In this document: positions 17,856 through 26,694 of the stretch, piece after piece
Layout of the letters: each line of letters opens with the position of its first letter
How positions within the stretch are numbered: the first letter of the stretch is position 1
Source: Candidatus Cloacimonadota bacterium
GTDB taxonomy: Bacteria > UBA4055
Length of the DNA stretch: 57,133 nucleotides
Reading direction: 5' to 3'
Assembly (NCBI GenBank): GCA_002742935.1
Contig: PDON01000071.1
Span: 1 to 57,133, forward strand
The notes under the pieces: generated by a model
Databases searched by the model: none
Told to the model about the DNA's origin: nothing
Seen by the model: only the letters and a program-made list of their open reading frames with translations
Translations under genes and position numbers: made by a program

Positions 17856-17871
17856 TTGGAATATACTCCAA
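17856..17871. promoter_or_regulatory. Phased palindrome 3: TTGGAATATACTCCAA
   Basis: The third copy has one substitution in its left arm relative to copy 1 and again starts exactly 32 bp after its predecessor. Half-site-like sequences (TATACTC near 17843, GTGGAGTG near 17875) lie between and beyond the copies, so the array may once have been longer or denser. Confidence 0.72.
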
Positions 17872-17886
17872 AAAGTGGAGTGAGAT

Positions 17887-17906
17887 AATATTTTTATTAA
17901 AATATT
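17887..17906. other. AT-rich hairpin upstream of sbcD
   Basis: AATATTTT and AAAATATT form a perfect 8-bp inverted repeat around TATT, 15 bp beyond the third phased palindrome. In such AT-rich DNA this may be chance, but it lies in the likely sbcD promoter or leader. Confidence 0.25.
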
Positions 17907-17974
17907 AACTTATTCTTTTGGTTTTCATTATTTATATTTACTTTGGTTAAAGTTTTACAATATTTAGAGATACT

Positions 17975-19198
17975 ATGAAAATTTTACATACATCAGATTG
18001 GCATATAGGGAAATCACTTTTTGGGAAGCAGAGATATAATGAGTTTGAACTGTTTACAAGTTGGATTATTGATCTAATCAATGAAAGAGAGATTGATATT
18101 CTAATCATTGCCGGAGATATTTTTGATACCACTACTCCGAGTAATAAGGCTCAATCGCTCTACTACAATTTTATAAATAGCTTAGGTTCGAGTTGCTGTA
18201 AAAAAACTATTATCATCTCCGGGAACCACGATTCTCCAACCTTCTTAAAAGCTTCAAAGTCTATATTGAAAACCCTTAACATTGAGGTTGTTACTGAAGT
18301 TTACGATAATATTGAGGAAAATATTTTCAAGATAGATAAAGATGAGGAGTCCTTAATAGTTTGTTCTATTCCATATTTGAGAGAAAAAGATATTAGAAAG
18401 TATGAGGAGAATGAGGAGGTTGAAGATAAGGTTTCAAGCTATAATGATGGCATAAAATCCTGCTATGAAAATATTGTATCTAAAGCTTTATCTATCTATC
18501 AAAATAGAGAGAACTCTATACCCGTTATTGCTACAGGTCATCTATTTACTGCGGGAGCCTCAAAGGTTGAAGGTGATGGGGTAAGGGATCTCTACATAGG
18601 ATCTCTTTCATATTTTGATTCTACTCTCTTTCCTAAAGAGATAGATTATCTCGCACTTGGACATATACATCAACCTCAGATTGTAGGTAGGAATAGTAGT
18701 ATGAGGTTTTCAGGATCACCTCTACCCATGAATTTTGGTGAAAAGTTTAATAGAAATATTGTGATTGAAGTTGAGTTTAACAATGGTTCTAAAAATATTG
18801 TTGAACATAGAGTTCCAAGATTTCAAGAGCTCGTTAAGATTGTGGGTAGTTATGAAGAGATTTCTCAAAAAATAGATTCTCTTATCCTCTTAGATTCATC
18901 TGTTTGGCTTGAGATAGATTATAATGGAAAAGAGGTGAAGAGTGATCTTAAACAGCTTTTACTCGAGGGAATAAAGGGTAGTAAGCTTGAAATTTTAAAG
19001 ATTACCAATAGAATGGCTATAAAACCTATAAGTGGTATTGAGGTCTCGGAGAATCTTGAAAATTTGAACCATTTGGATCTTTTTAAAAGTTTATTGGATA
19101 ATGGAGATATTGAAGAGGATCAGAGAGAGGATCTCATTGATTCTTTTAAGAGAATTGTTTCTGAAGTTTTAGAGGAGGATGAAAGTGAAGATAGTTAA
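17975..19198 (+). CDS. sbcD: Exonuclease SbcCD, nuclease subunit SbcD (Mre11 homologue)
   Basis: SbcD is the Mn-dependent nuclease of the SbcCD complex, which processes hairpins and blocked DNA ends. The calcineurin-like phosphoesterase motifs are in order: MKILHTSDWHIGKS at the N-terminus, IAGDIFDT, ISGNHDSP, ATGHLF and LALGHIHQP. The 407-residue length matches SbcD. Its last 20 bases overlap the sbcC start, the usual translationally coupled arrangement. Upstream lies the phased palindrome region, so its expression may be linked to that of the divergent patatin-like gene. Confidence 0.96.
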   Translation: MKILHTSDWHIGKSLFGKQRYNEFELFTSWIIDLINEREIDILIIAGDIFDTTTPSNKAQSLYYNFINSLGSSCCKKTIIISGNHDSPTFLKASKSILKTLNIEVVTEVYDNIEENIFKIDKDEESLIVCSIPYLREKDIRKYEENEEVEDKVSSYNDGIKSCYENIVSKALSIYQNRENSIPVIATGHLFTAGASKVEGDGVRDLYIGSLSYFDSTLFPKEIDYLALGHIHQPQIVGRNSSMRFSGSPLPMNFGEKFNRNIVIEVEFNNGSKNIVEHRVPRFQELVKIVGSYEEISQKIDSLILLDSSVWLEIDYNGKEVKSDLKQLLLEGIKGSKLEILKITNRMAIKPISGIEVSENLENLNHLDLFKSLLDNGDIEEDQREDLIDSFKRIVSEVLEEDESEDS

Positions 19199-22100
19199 AC
19201 TTAGATTTAAAAATCTTAATTCTCTAAAAGGTGAGTGGAGTATTGATTTCAGTGCAAATGAGTATCAAAGTGAGGGGATCTTTGCTATTATAGGTTCAAC
19301 GGGAGCCGGAAAATCTACTATTTTGGATGCTATCTCTTTAGCTCTCTACGGTAAAACTCCAAGGCTTGAAAAGATAAATAACAATAGTAATGAGATAATG
19401 ACAAAGGGGTGTGGAGATTCCTACTCTGAACTTATTTATGAGGTTAATAAAGTTAAGTATAGATCCCATTGGTCTCAAAACAGATCCCGAAAGAAAGCGG
19501 ATGGTAAACTTCAAACACCTAGAAGAGAGGTAGCTGTTGTCAATGGTAAAATCCTCGAAACAAAGATAAAGGATGTGGATAGAAAAACAGAGGAGATTAC
19601 CGGTCTTGATTTTGATAGATTTTGTAGATCTATTCTACTTGCACAGGGTCAATTTTCATCATTTTTACAATCTTCGCCGGATGAGAAATCCCCAATTTTG
19701 GAGCAGATTACAGGTACGGAAATATATAGTTTAATCTCAAAGAAAAGTTTTGAAAAGAGTAAGAGAGAAAAGGAAAAACTTGAGGAGTTAAAAAAAGAGA
19801 ATAACTTTTTTGATCCCCTTTCAGATGAGGAGAGAGGGGGTATAGAGAGAGAGATTAAGGAGCTTAATAGTAGTAAAAATAGTTTAGATTTAGTTAAACT
19901 CAAGTGTGAAAAATCGATTGTTTGGATGGAGGGCATAGAAAAGCTTGAAAAATTTATACTTGAGGTTGAGGAGGGTTTAAAGAGAGCAGAGATTAAAAAT
20001 AGCGATAGCTTTTCCAGTAGAGAGAGATTAAAACTCGCAAACAGCTATCTCGAAGTTGAACCTCTTGTTGATAAAATTAAAGGTGGTGAAGAGAGAAAGC
20101 TCTCTTTGGAGAAGGATATCTCATCTTTAAAAAAGATTGAGGATAAGCTCTCTCTAAATATTGAACAATTAAATAGTAGTTTTATCAAATCCAAAGATAG
20201 TTATAATAAACTTTTATCAACTGAGAATAGTTGTAGAGAAAAGTTTAAAAAGGTAAGAGAGGTTGATCTTGAGATAAAAAATTTAGGATCCTCCTTAAAT
20301 GAAAAAGAGGCAGATTTTTATAGAGGGGTAGAGAGAAGGGATAATCTAACCAAAACCATAGAGGATATAGGTATTAATATTGAGAAAAAAAGATCTGAAA
20401 TATTGGATCTTGAAATATATTTAAAAGAGAATAGTAACCATCAAAATCTCGAAAAGGATATTGTTTTTCTCTCTGGGATTAGATCCACTATTTGTGATAA
20501 TAGAGATAAAATAGATAGCTTATCAAAAGATCTTTCTAATCTTAAAAAGCTTTTTTCTGAAAGGTTGAAATCACTTAAAAGTTATCAGAGTAAACTGGAA
20601 ACAAAAAAAGAGGATTTTATATCCGGCTCAAAAAGGGTTGAAGATCTTGAAAAAAGATTGGAAACTATAGTTGGAGATAGATCTATTGAAATTTTTAGAA
20701 GAGATGAGAAAGGGTTGATTAAGAGGGATGAAAAGTTAAAAGATCTTATCCGTAAAGTTGAGGAGTTGATAAAAAAAGAGGGTATTGTTTATAAAAATAT
20801 TGAAACTATTAAATCCCAAAATAGATCTATTCAAACTATAAATAAACAGATTGATAGCTTAACTATAAAACTTAAAGAGAAGGAGAGTAGCAGAGAGGAT
20901 ATTGAAAAGATTATTCTACTCAGTGAAAAGGTCAAAAGTTTAGAAGAGCATAGAAAATCTCTTGTTTTGGGAGAACCTTGCCCTCTATGTGGATCTTCTA
21001 CCCATCCATATAGTGATAATATTCCAAATTTTGATAATGATAGAAAGAGGCTTAATCTCATAAATAAAGAGATTAAAAGTTTAAGTGAAGATCTAAACAA
21101 TAGTAAGATAGATCTTGCTGGTTTTGAAAGTGAAAAGAGAAGATTAGAGATTGTTAATAGAGATACCTCTAGTGAGATAAATGAGATTGTAAACAGTGAG
21201 AGTGAGATTTCTGGTAAAGATTTAGAACCTTTATTGGAAAGGTTTAGTATTGAATCTGAAAGTGTAAAAAAAGAGCTTGAAAATATAGAGTCAAAGATAG
21301 AATCTTATGAAGAGATAAGTGGTAATATTGATGGTTTAAAAAACAGCTTAAACTCTTTGAGCAGGGATAAGTTATCCATTGAAAACAGTATCAATCTATT
21401 GAAACAGAAGATAGAATCATCAGAAACAGAGATATTGAAAGTTGAGAGAGAGGTTGATAACCTTACCACAATCAGCAAAAATAGAGAGAGTGAAGCTAAA
21501 AAATCTATCCTTCTTTATCTAAACAACTATAAAGATGTTGAAAGTGGTATTTCAGATCTTGAGAAACTAAATAATATATTTAAAAGAGATGGGAAGAGAT
21601 TAACCGCTCTTAAATTGGAAGAGACAGCTCTAACTACAGAGCTTGAAGCTCATAAAAAATCTTTAACCGATCTAATTTCAGATCTTGAAACGGTCAAAAA
21701 AAGTGTAGATGTTCTTAAAATTGAACTTACAGATAAAAAAGAGTTTAGATATAATCTATTTGGGGAAAATGATGTAGATTATGAGGAGAAAAAACTCGGA
21801 GACTCTCTAAATAGTTTGAAAAGATCTTTTGAGAATAGTAGAGATAATCTAGAGAATGAGAAGAGAAGATTTGATATAAATAGAGAGAGATTAAAAAACT
21901 CATCTTTAGAGTATGAGAAAACAGTTGAAGAGTTATCCTCTAATCGGGAGTTGTTAAGCATAGAATCTCTTAAACTTGGGTTTGATAGTTTGGAGACACT
22001 TTTTTCAAGTAGAATGGAAAAGGGTGAGAGGGAGAGGATAAAGTTATATATTGATAATTTGGATGAGGAGATTAAGATAAAATCCTCAAAGCTTAAAGAG

Positions 22101-22820
22101 TTAAGAGATGATCTTAAAGGGGAGAAGGATAGAAATTTAACCAATAAAAGTTTTGATGATCTTACTATTGAGCTTGATAGATTGGGTAGTGAGATTAGTA
22201 AAATTAGCGAATCCATTGGGAGTAAAAATCAAATTATAGTTGAGGATAATAGTAAAAGAGAGAAGCAGAGTTCTATTTCTAAAAAGATTGAAGCTCAAAC
22301 AAAGGAGGTTGTTAAGTGGGAAAATCTTTCAAAACTTATAGGATCTGCAGATGGAAAGAAACTGAGAAACTATGCCCAAGGTTTAACCTTTGAGATAATG
22401 GTAAATCATGCAAATAGAGAGCTTTTGAAGATGAACGAGAGATACACTCTTTTAAGGGATAAGGAGTTACCTTTGGAACTTATGGTTATGGATAACTATC
22501 AAGCGGGTGAAATTAGATCGGTAAAAAATCTTTCGGGTGGCGAGTCTTTTCTTGTAAGTCTATCACTTGCTTTAGGGCTTTCAAAAATGGCAAGTAGTAA
22601 AATTTCAGTAGATTCTCTCTTTTTAGATGAGGGTTTTGGTACTCTTGATGAGGAAACTTTAGATATGGCACTTTCAACTCTCTCCTCTTTGAATAATCAG
22701 GGGAAATCTATAGGGATAATCTCACATATAAGAGGATTGAAAGATAGGATTAATGTGAAGATATCTGTGGAGCAGATAGGGAATGGGTTTAGTAAAATTA
22801 GTGGACCTGGTATTGGTTAG
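19179..22820 (+). CDS. sbcC: Exonuclease SbcCD, ATPase subunit SbcC (Rad50 homologue)
   Basis: SbcC is the SMC-like ATPase that opens DNA ends for SbcD. Walker A GSTGAGKSTILDA lies at the N-terminus. A very long coiled coil follows and is interrupted by the zinc hook CPLCGSSTHP (Cys ~601 and ~604). A second coil leads to the ABC signature NLSGGESFLVSLSLALG and Walker B SLFLDEGFGTLDEE. At 1213 residues it is a little longer than E. coli SbcC. The start ATG at 19179 lies inside the end of sbcD and is preceded by GAGGAGG, a near-ideal ribosome binding site. Confidence 0.97.
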   Translation: MKVKIVKLRFKNLNSLKGEWSIDFSANEYQSEGIFAIIGSTGAGKSTILDAISLALYGKTPRLEKINNNSNEIMTKGCGDSYSELIYEVNKVKYRSHWSQNRSRKKADGKLQTPRREVAVVNGKILETKIKDVDRKTEEITGLDFDRFCRSILLAQGQFSSFLQSSPDEKSPILEQITGTEIYSLISKKSFEKSKREKEKLEELKKENNFFDPLSDEERGGIEREIKELNSSKNSLDLVKLKCEKSIVWMEGIEKLEKFILEVEEGLKRAEIKNSDSFSSRERLKLANSYLEVEPLVDKIKGGEERKLSLEKDISSLKKIEDKLSLNIEQLNSSFIKSKDSYNKLLSTENSCREKFKKVREVDLEIKNLGSSLNEKEADFYRGVERRDNLTKTIEDIGINIEKKRSEILDLEIYLKENSNHQNLEKDIVFLSGIRSTICDNRDKIDSLSKDLSNLKKLFSERLKSLKSYQSKLETKKEDFISGSKRVEDLEKRLETIVGDRSIEIFRRDEKGLIKRDEKLKDLIRKVEELIKKEGIVYKNIETIKSQNRSIQTINKQIDSLTIKLKEKESSREDIEKIILLSEKVKSLEEHRKSLVLGEPCPLCGSSTHPYSDNIPNFDNDRKRLNLINKEIKSLSEDLNNSKIDLAGFESEKRRLEIVNRDTSSEINEIVNSESEISGKDLEPLLERFSIESESVKKELENIESKIESYEEISGNIDGLKNSLNSLSRDKLSIENSINLLKQKIESSETEILKVEREVDNLTTISKNRESEAKKSILLYLNNYKDVESGISDLEKLNNIFKRDGKRLTALKLEETALTTELEAHKKSLTDLISDLETVKKSVDVLKIELTDKKEFRYNLFGENDVDYEEKKLGDSLNSLKRSFENSRDNLENEKRRFDINRERLKNSSLEYEKTVEELSSNRELLSIESLKLGFDSLETLFSSRMEKGERERIKLYIDNLDEEIKIKSSKLKELRDDLKGEKDRNLTNKSFDDLTIELDRLGSEISKISESIGSKNQIIVEDNSKREKQSSISKKIEAQTKEVVKWENLSKLIGSADGKKLRNYAQGLTFEIMVNHANRELLKMNERYTLLRDKELPLELMVMDNYQAGEIRSVKNLSGGESFLVSLSLALGLSKMASSKISVDSLFLDEGFGTLDEETLDMALSTLSSLNNQGKSIGIISHIRGLKDRINVKISVEQIGNGFSKISGPGIG

Positions 22821-22989
22821 AATCTACTCTAATTAATAGTTGAACCCCATTTTATCGTAACAAACTAGCGTTTATGATCTTTTCAGTATATCCTGTTTTA
22901 ATCTTTTTTCCCATTAGGGTATTAAATTAATCATACAAGATGCAGATAATGAAAACTATCATTTATTTTGAAACATTAGGACGGATGTA

Positions 22990-23685
22990 ATGAGGCTTCA
23001 TTCTTTATATTATGATAATAATTTTTATGAAAATGAGAAGATTGTAGTTGATGATAAAAACGAGGTTAACCATTTTATAAAGAGTGTTAGAGGGAATATT
23101 GGGGATCTTGTTGAAGTTGTAAATGGAAGAGGTTTAAAGGGTGTTGGTAAAGTTGTTGATTGCTCAAAGAGATCTGTTGTTGTAGAAATTGATACTCTCG
23201 AATTAAGAGATTTACCAAATTTTAAGCTTTATATAGCTATATCTCTTCTAAATAAGTCATCAAAGTTAAAACTTTTGGTGGAGAAGTTGACCGAGATAGG
23301 GGTTGCTGGAATTATTCCTTTTATATCAACACAAACATCATTTCCAAGTAAAAAGGTTGAATCTTTTAACTCTGTGGCAATTTCAGCTTTAAAGCAATCA
23401 AAAGGTTTCTATCTCCCAACTATTGAGAATGTAATCTCTTTTGATAAACTGCTTAAAGAACCATCTTTTGATAATAAATATGTTTCACATTTTGGAGGAA
23501 CTCCTCTATCATCCGTTGTCAAAGAGGGTAAGATTGTTGTAGTAATTGGACCCGAAGGTGGTTTTACAAAAGAGGAAGTTTACAGATTTAAAGAGAGTGG
23601 ATTTGGTTTTATAAGTTTAGGATTAAATGTACTTAGAGCAGAAACTGCAGCAATAGCTGTTGCATCAAGGATATTAATAAATTAA
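22990..23685 (+). CDS. rsmE: 16S rRNA m3U1498 methyltransferase RsmE
   Basis: RsmE methylates N3 of U1498 in 16S rRNA using S-adenosylmethionine. The N-terminal PUA-like domain contains HFIKSVRGNIGDLVEVVNG. The SPOUT domain carries KLTEIGV, the knot motif VVIGPEGGFTKEEV and LGLNVLRAETAAIA. The length of 231 residues is standard. The 169-bp gap after sbcC shows no terminator or other feature. It is followed after 9 bp by the DUF1858 gene and then the squalene synthase gene, probably as one operon. Confidence 0.95.
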   Translation: MRLHSLYYDNNFYENEKIVVDDKNEVNHFIKSVRGNIGDLVEVVNGRGLKGVGKVVDCSKRSVVVEIDTLELRDLPNFKLYIAISLLNKSSKLKLLVEKLTEIGVAGIIPFISTQTSFPSKKVESFNSVAISALKQSKGFYLPTIENVISFDKLLKEPSFDNKYVSHFGGTPLSSVVKEGKIVVVIGPEGGFTKEEVYRFKESGFGFISLGLNVLRAETAAIAVASRILIN

Positions 23686-23694
23686 GAGGTTGTT

Positions 23695-23904
23695 TTGAAA
23701 TTAGGTGAGAAGATAAAAGGAGCTGACTCCATTACTGAGGTTTTCAAGCTTTATCCAAAAGTTATGGAAATGTTTGTTGAAAGAGGTATGCATTGTGTTG
23801 GATGTGAAGTTCAAGATTTTGAGACAATTGAGGGTTCATGTTCACATCATAATATAGATTTGGATAAGTTTCTCGAAGAGATAAATGATCTTGCTTCTAA
23901 GTAG
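23695..23904 (+). CDS. DUF1858 domain protein (hybrid-cluster-associated redox disulfide domain)
   Basis: This 69-residue protein starts with TTG in the spacing expected after rsmE. The sequence MKLGEKIKGADSITEVFKLYPKVMEMFVERGMHCVGCE matches small DUF1858 proteins, which have a CxxC-type motif (here CVGC) near a helix. Such proteins are often found near redox or iron-sulfur proteins, but their role is not established. It lies between rRNA modification and isoprenoid genes, so context does not clarify the job. Confidence 0.85.
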   Translation: MKLGEKIKGADSITEVFKLYPKVMEMFVERGMHCVGCEVQDFETIEGSCSHHNIDLDKFLEEINDLASK

Positions 23905-23915
23905 AGGATTATTTT

Positions 23916-24947
23916 ATGGAAATAGATTATTCAACACCTTTCTATTTTAAGCTTAGAGAAGATTGGTTAACTAATGTTTCCAGAACCTTTACTCTTTCTA
24001 TAAAGATTTTGCCCTATGACCTCAGAGATCAAGTTGGTCTTGCATATTTGATATGTAGATTTTTAGATACATTGGAGGATGACCCCTCTCTTACAGTTGA
24101 AACTAAGATTGAAAGTTTAAACAGAGCTCAAGAGATAATCTCTTCTCCTGAAAAGATAAATGAGTATGAAGATTACTTTAAGCATCTTTCAAATAGTAGG
24201 ACAATGAAAGAAGCTGATGCTAATCTTTTGAGAGAATCTACTCATATATTTTCATATTTTCATACATATAGAAAGAGTGTAAAAAAAGGGATCTCAAAAT
24301 GGGCAATTGAGATGGCTGAGGGTATGAAAAAATATTGCTTTGGTATTGATAAACCGGAGTTCTATATAAGAAATAGAGATGAGTTTGAGGAGTACACCTA
24401 CTATGTAGCAGGAACAGTTGGTAAAATGCTTTCTTCTCTATTTTTACAACATATTAATGATAGTAATGGTAAAATTGGGAAAGTTTTAGAAGAAAATGAT
24501 ATACAGTTTGGAAAAGCTTTACAATATGTAAATATTATAAAAGATGCTAATACAGATATACTTGAAAACAGATGTTTCTTGCCCAAAGATCAAATGGATC
24601 AGTATTCACTAAACTATGATGATCTTTTTAAAGAGAGTGGTAAAGATGGAGTAAGTTCTATTCTTAAAGAAACTATTGTTAAGGCTGAAGACTATATTGA
24701 AAATAGTATGACGTATATTAAAGCTATACCAATGAGGAATTGGAGAATAAGACTTTTCTGTATCTGGCCTATATTTTTTGCTGTAAAAAGTTTAAATAAA
24801 ATAAAAGATAATTTAGATATTGTATCATCTTCAAACCAGAAGATAAAAATTAGTAGAAAAGATGTAAAGAGAACAATCTTTTTCTCTATTCCGTCAGGTT
24901 TTTTTAATCTTTGTTTAGACACCTATTATAAGGCTTTGAAGAGGTAG
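23916..24947 (+). CDS. Squalene/phytoene synthase family protein
   Basis: This family couples two prenyl diphosphates head to head, giving squalene or phytoene, the precursors of hopanoids and carotenoids. SRTFTLSIKILP opens the domain. The first Asp-rich motif is DTLEDD (~51-56) and the second is NIIKDANTD (~206-214), followed by NRCFLPKDQ; all are placed as in eukaryote-like squalene synthases. At 343 residues it resembles farnesyl-diphosphate farnesyltransferase more than plant-type phytoene synthase. A short hydrophobic stretch near RLFCIWPIFFAVKSL may associate with the membrane. No hopene cyclase or carotenoid gene is in the window, so the end product is open. Confidence 0.88.
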   Translation: MEIDYSTPFYFKLREDWLTNVSRTFTLSIKILPYDLRDQVGLAYLICRFLDTLEDDPSLTVETKIESLNRAQEIISSPEKINEYEDYFKHLSNSRTMKEADANLLRESTHIFSYFHTYRKSVKKGISKWAIEMAEGMKKYCFGIDKPEFYIRNRDEFEEYTYYVAGTVGKMLSSLFLQHINDSNGKIGKVLEENDIQFGKALQYVNIIKDANTDILENRCFLPKDQMDQYSLNYDDLFKESGKDGVSSILKETIVKAEDYIENSMTYIKAIPMRNWRIRLFCIWPIFFAVKSLNKIKDNLDIVSSSNQKIKISRKDVKRTIFFSIPSGFFNLCLDTYYKALKR

Positions 24948-24968
24948 AGTTCTTCTAACAGTTTAGCT

Positions 24969-25013
24969 ATTAATTGTCTGCTGAAAATATCCTGTTTTCA
25001 GCAGACCATTAAT
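24969..25013. terminator. Long hairpin between converging genes
   Basis: A 12-bp perfect stem (GTCTGCTGAAAA / TTTTCAGCAGAC) extends outward by six more pairs after one mismatch. It lies between the converging squalene synthase and pilin-like genes, 21 bp after the former. There is no long T-run, so it may be a bidirectional or factor-assisted terminator or an mRNA-stabilising hairpin. Confidence 0.7.
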
Positions 25014-25048
25014 ATTAGTGTAAATAGTTATGTTTAACTTATTTTTAA

Positions 25049-25582
25049 TTAGTAAATTCCGGTTGAAACTTCCCAAACTCCCTTTGATAAATTTAATGAA
25101 CCATCATTTCTTGAAGCCGGAGAGAAAAGCTTAGGAATAAAACCATTTTTAAAACGATTATCACCTATTGGATTTATGGTAAGACCTGGATAATTTTCAT
25201 TTTTACAAGACCAAGTTTCATCACTCCTGACAATAATAGATCCGAGAGTTAAGAGAGTAACATTGAAATCAAAAAGTTGATCATTGGCAAATATTGCACC
25301 ACGAGGAGCAACCAAAGCTCCACACACAATTAAAGGAGTTTTATTATCTGTTTCTTCATTCCGTTTTATAATTATAGAGGGACTTCTCCTAGCATGAAGA
25401 TCACTAGGGGGAGGACCAAAATCAAAAGTTTTAGCTCCGGCAATAAGACCTAAAAAATGATCATTTGTCTTTACTTTATCAGCTAATCCTTCGTATACAA
25501 AACTTTCCTTGTCTTTTTTAAAATCAGCAGTTGTTTTATCAAGCATATCTTTGACTTCACTATAATAAATAAATATCTCCAA
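25049..25582 (-). CDS. C-terminal part of a frameshifted pilus-associated protein
   Basis: This 177-codon frame reads on from the end of the upstream pilin-like gene in another frame. Its body has SEVKDMLDKTTADFK, LGLIAGAKTF, LIVCGALVAPRGAIFA and TLLTLGSIIVRSDETW, which resembles the C-terminal half of large PilX/DUF4900-like pilus assembly proteins. There is no independent signal sequence, and the only early start codon is a TTG without a ribosome binding site. I take it as the separated 3' half of the gene at 25560-26678. It could be expressed only by frameshifting, by reversion of the repeat or by re-initiation. Confidence 0.7.
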   Translation of the reverse strand: MEIFIYYSEVKDMLDKTTADFKKDKESFVYEGLADKVKTNDHFLGLIAGAKTFDFGPPPSDLHARRSPSIIIKRNEETDNKTPLIVCGALVAPRGAIFANDQLFDFNVTLLTLGSIIVRSDETWSCKNENYPGLTINPIGDNRFKNGFIPKLFSPASRNDGSLNLSKGVWEVSTGIY

Positions 25583-26678
25583 TTATTTCAATACTACTAC
25601 TCTTTGTTACAATCGAAAGTTCACTACAAACCTCACCTTTAACTTTAGCATGTCTTCTTCCATTATCTATGGTGATTATATCGACATTTGAAAGAGGAAC
25701 ATTTTTGTATGTTGTATCATTGCCTGTGCTAGTGTTAAGGTGTGTAATATCTGCAGTTTGCAATCCTTCTGCATCTTTTTTTAATTCAATGGTTACTTCC
25801 CCCTCTGTTTCAATATGCATCCTTTTTTCCTTACCGGCATCACTAATATTTTCGGTATACTCTTTATAAAGTTTATTATGAATAAGAAACCAACCTTTAG
25901 TAAAATTACCCCAAAAACGAGGAGAGTTACTCTTGTAATCTTTTTTAAAAAGGGTTGTAAACCCATCAATAGGGTTGTAATTCTTAGGGTCAAATCCGGG
26001 TATATCGTACATATGAGAAGGGATACTGCTTTTTCTATTAAAATTATCAACAATACCCATGTTGAATTCAGGAGCAGGAGGGTTTGAATCCCAACCTGGA
26101 GTTCCAAAGAAACTTTTAGAATCTGTTGCAGAAACTACATCACCATAGAATAATGGACTTTCCTGAATATATATTGGACACTCTGCATAAATATCACCAT
26201 AAAAATTACGACTGGTATCCCATACATAATCAAAATGGGTATTAGTAATACATTCAGCATATTTTAGCATGCACTGAGGTTTTATTCCACTATTTTTAAT
26301 AGTAACAAATCTACCATTTTTTCTGGCTGTTGATACAATCTTAAAACCTGAATCTTCTCTAACAACAGAATATTCAACAGATGTTCCATTATTAATATCC
26401 TTCAAAGATTCATCTCCAGGAATCCATGAAAGGGTATCTTTATCTGTTGTAAGGAACTGATTAAGGGCTATATCATTCATACCAGCAAAACCACGGACCC
26501 AACCGGCATGTGCACTCCAATACAAATCATAATCATCTGTAGCATAATTTGTTCTATAAACCCCATTTTTTGAGATAATGAACGAGCCACTTACCAGTAT
26601 AAACATAATAAGTACAATCATTATCGCAACGGCTAACACACTTCCTTTTTTTTCATTTCCAGATATCATATGCATCAT
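25560..26678 (-). CDS. N-terminal part of a pilus-associated (PilX-like) protein, ending at an apparent frameshift
   Basis: The protein has a short charged N-terminus (MISGNEKKGS) and one hydrophobic segment, LAVAIMIVLIMFILVSGSFI, as in PilX-type minor pilins and DUF4900 proteins. A long exported region without recognisable catalytic motifs follows. The likely start is the ATG at 26669, since AGGG lies about ten bases upstream of it. The frame ends at IEIIGDIYLL-stop. The overlapping frame continues as IYYSEVKDML, which would follow smoothly after GDI. The switch coincides with tandem ATTTATTT, so a 4-bp duplication probably split one gene. It is in the same operon as two pseudopilin genes. 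Confidence 0.72.
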   Translation of the reverse strand: MMHMISGNEKKGSVLAVAIMIVLIMFILVSGSFIISKNGVYRTNYATDDYDLYWSAHAGWVRGFAGMNDIALNQFLTTDKDTLSWIPGDESLKDINNGTSVEYSVVREDSGFKIVSTARKNGRFVTIKNSGIKPQCMLKYAECITNTHFDYVWDTSRNFYGDIYAECPIYIQESPLFYGDVVSATDSKSFFGTPGWDSNPPAPEFNMGIVDNFNRKSSIPSHMYDIPGFDPKNYNPIDGFTTLFKKDYKSNSPRFWGNFTKGWFLIHNKLYKEYTENISDAGKEKRMHIETEGEVTIELKKDAEGLQTADITHLNTSTGNDTTYKNVPLSNVDIITIDNGRRHAKVKGEVCSELSIVTKSSSIEIIGDIYLL

Positions 26679-26694
26679 TCCCTATAAACAGTTT

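Noticed and set aside
20831..22216. Long Ser/Leu-rich minus-strand frames inside sbcC
   Set aside because: They are antisense shadows of the coiled-coil coding sequence, rich in Ser, Leu and Phe from reverse-reading Lys/Glu/Asp codons.
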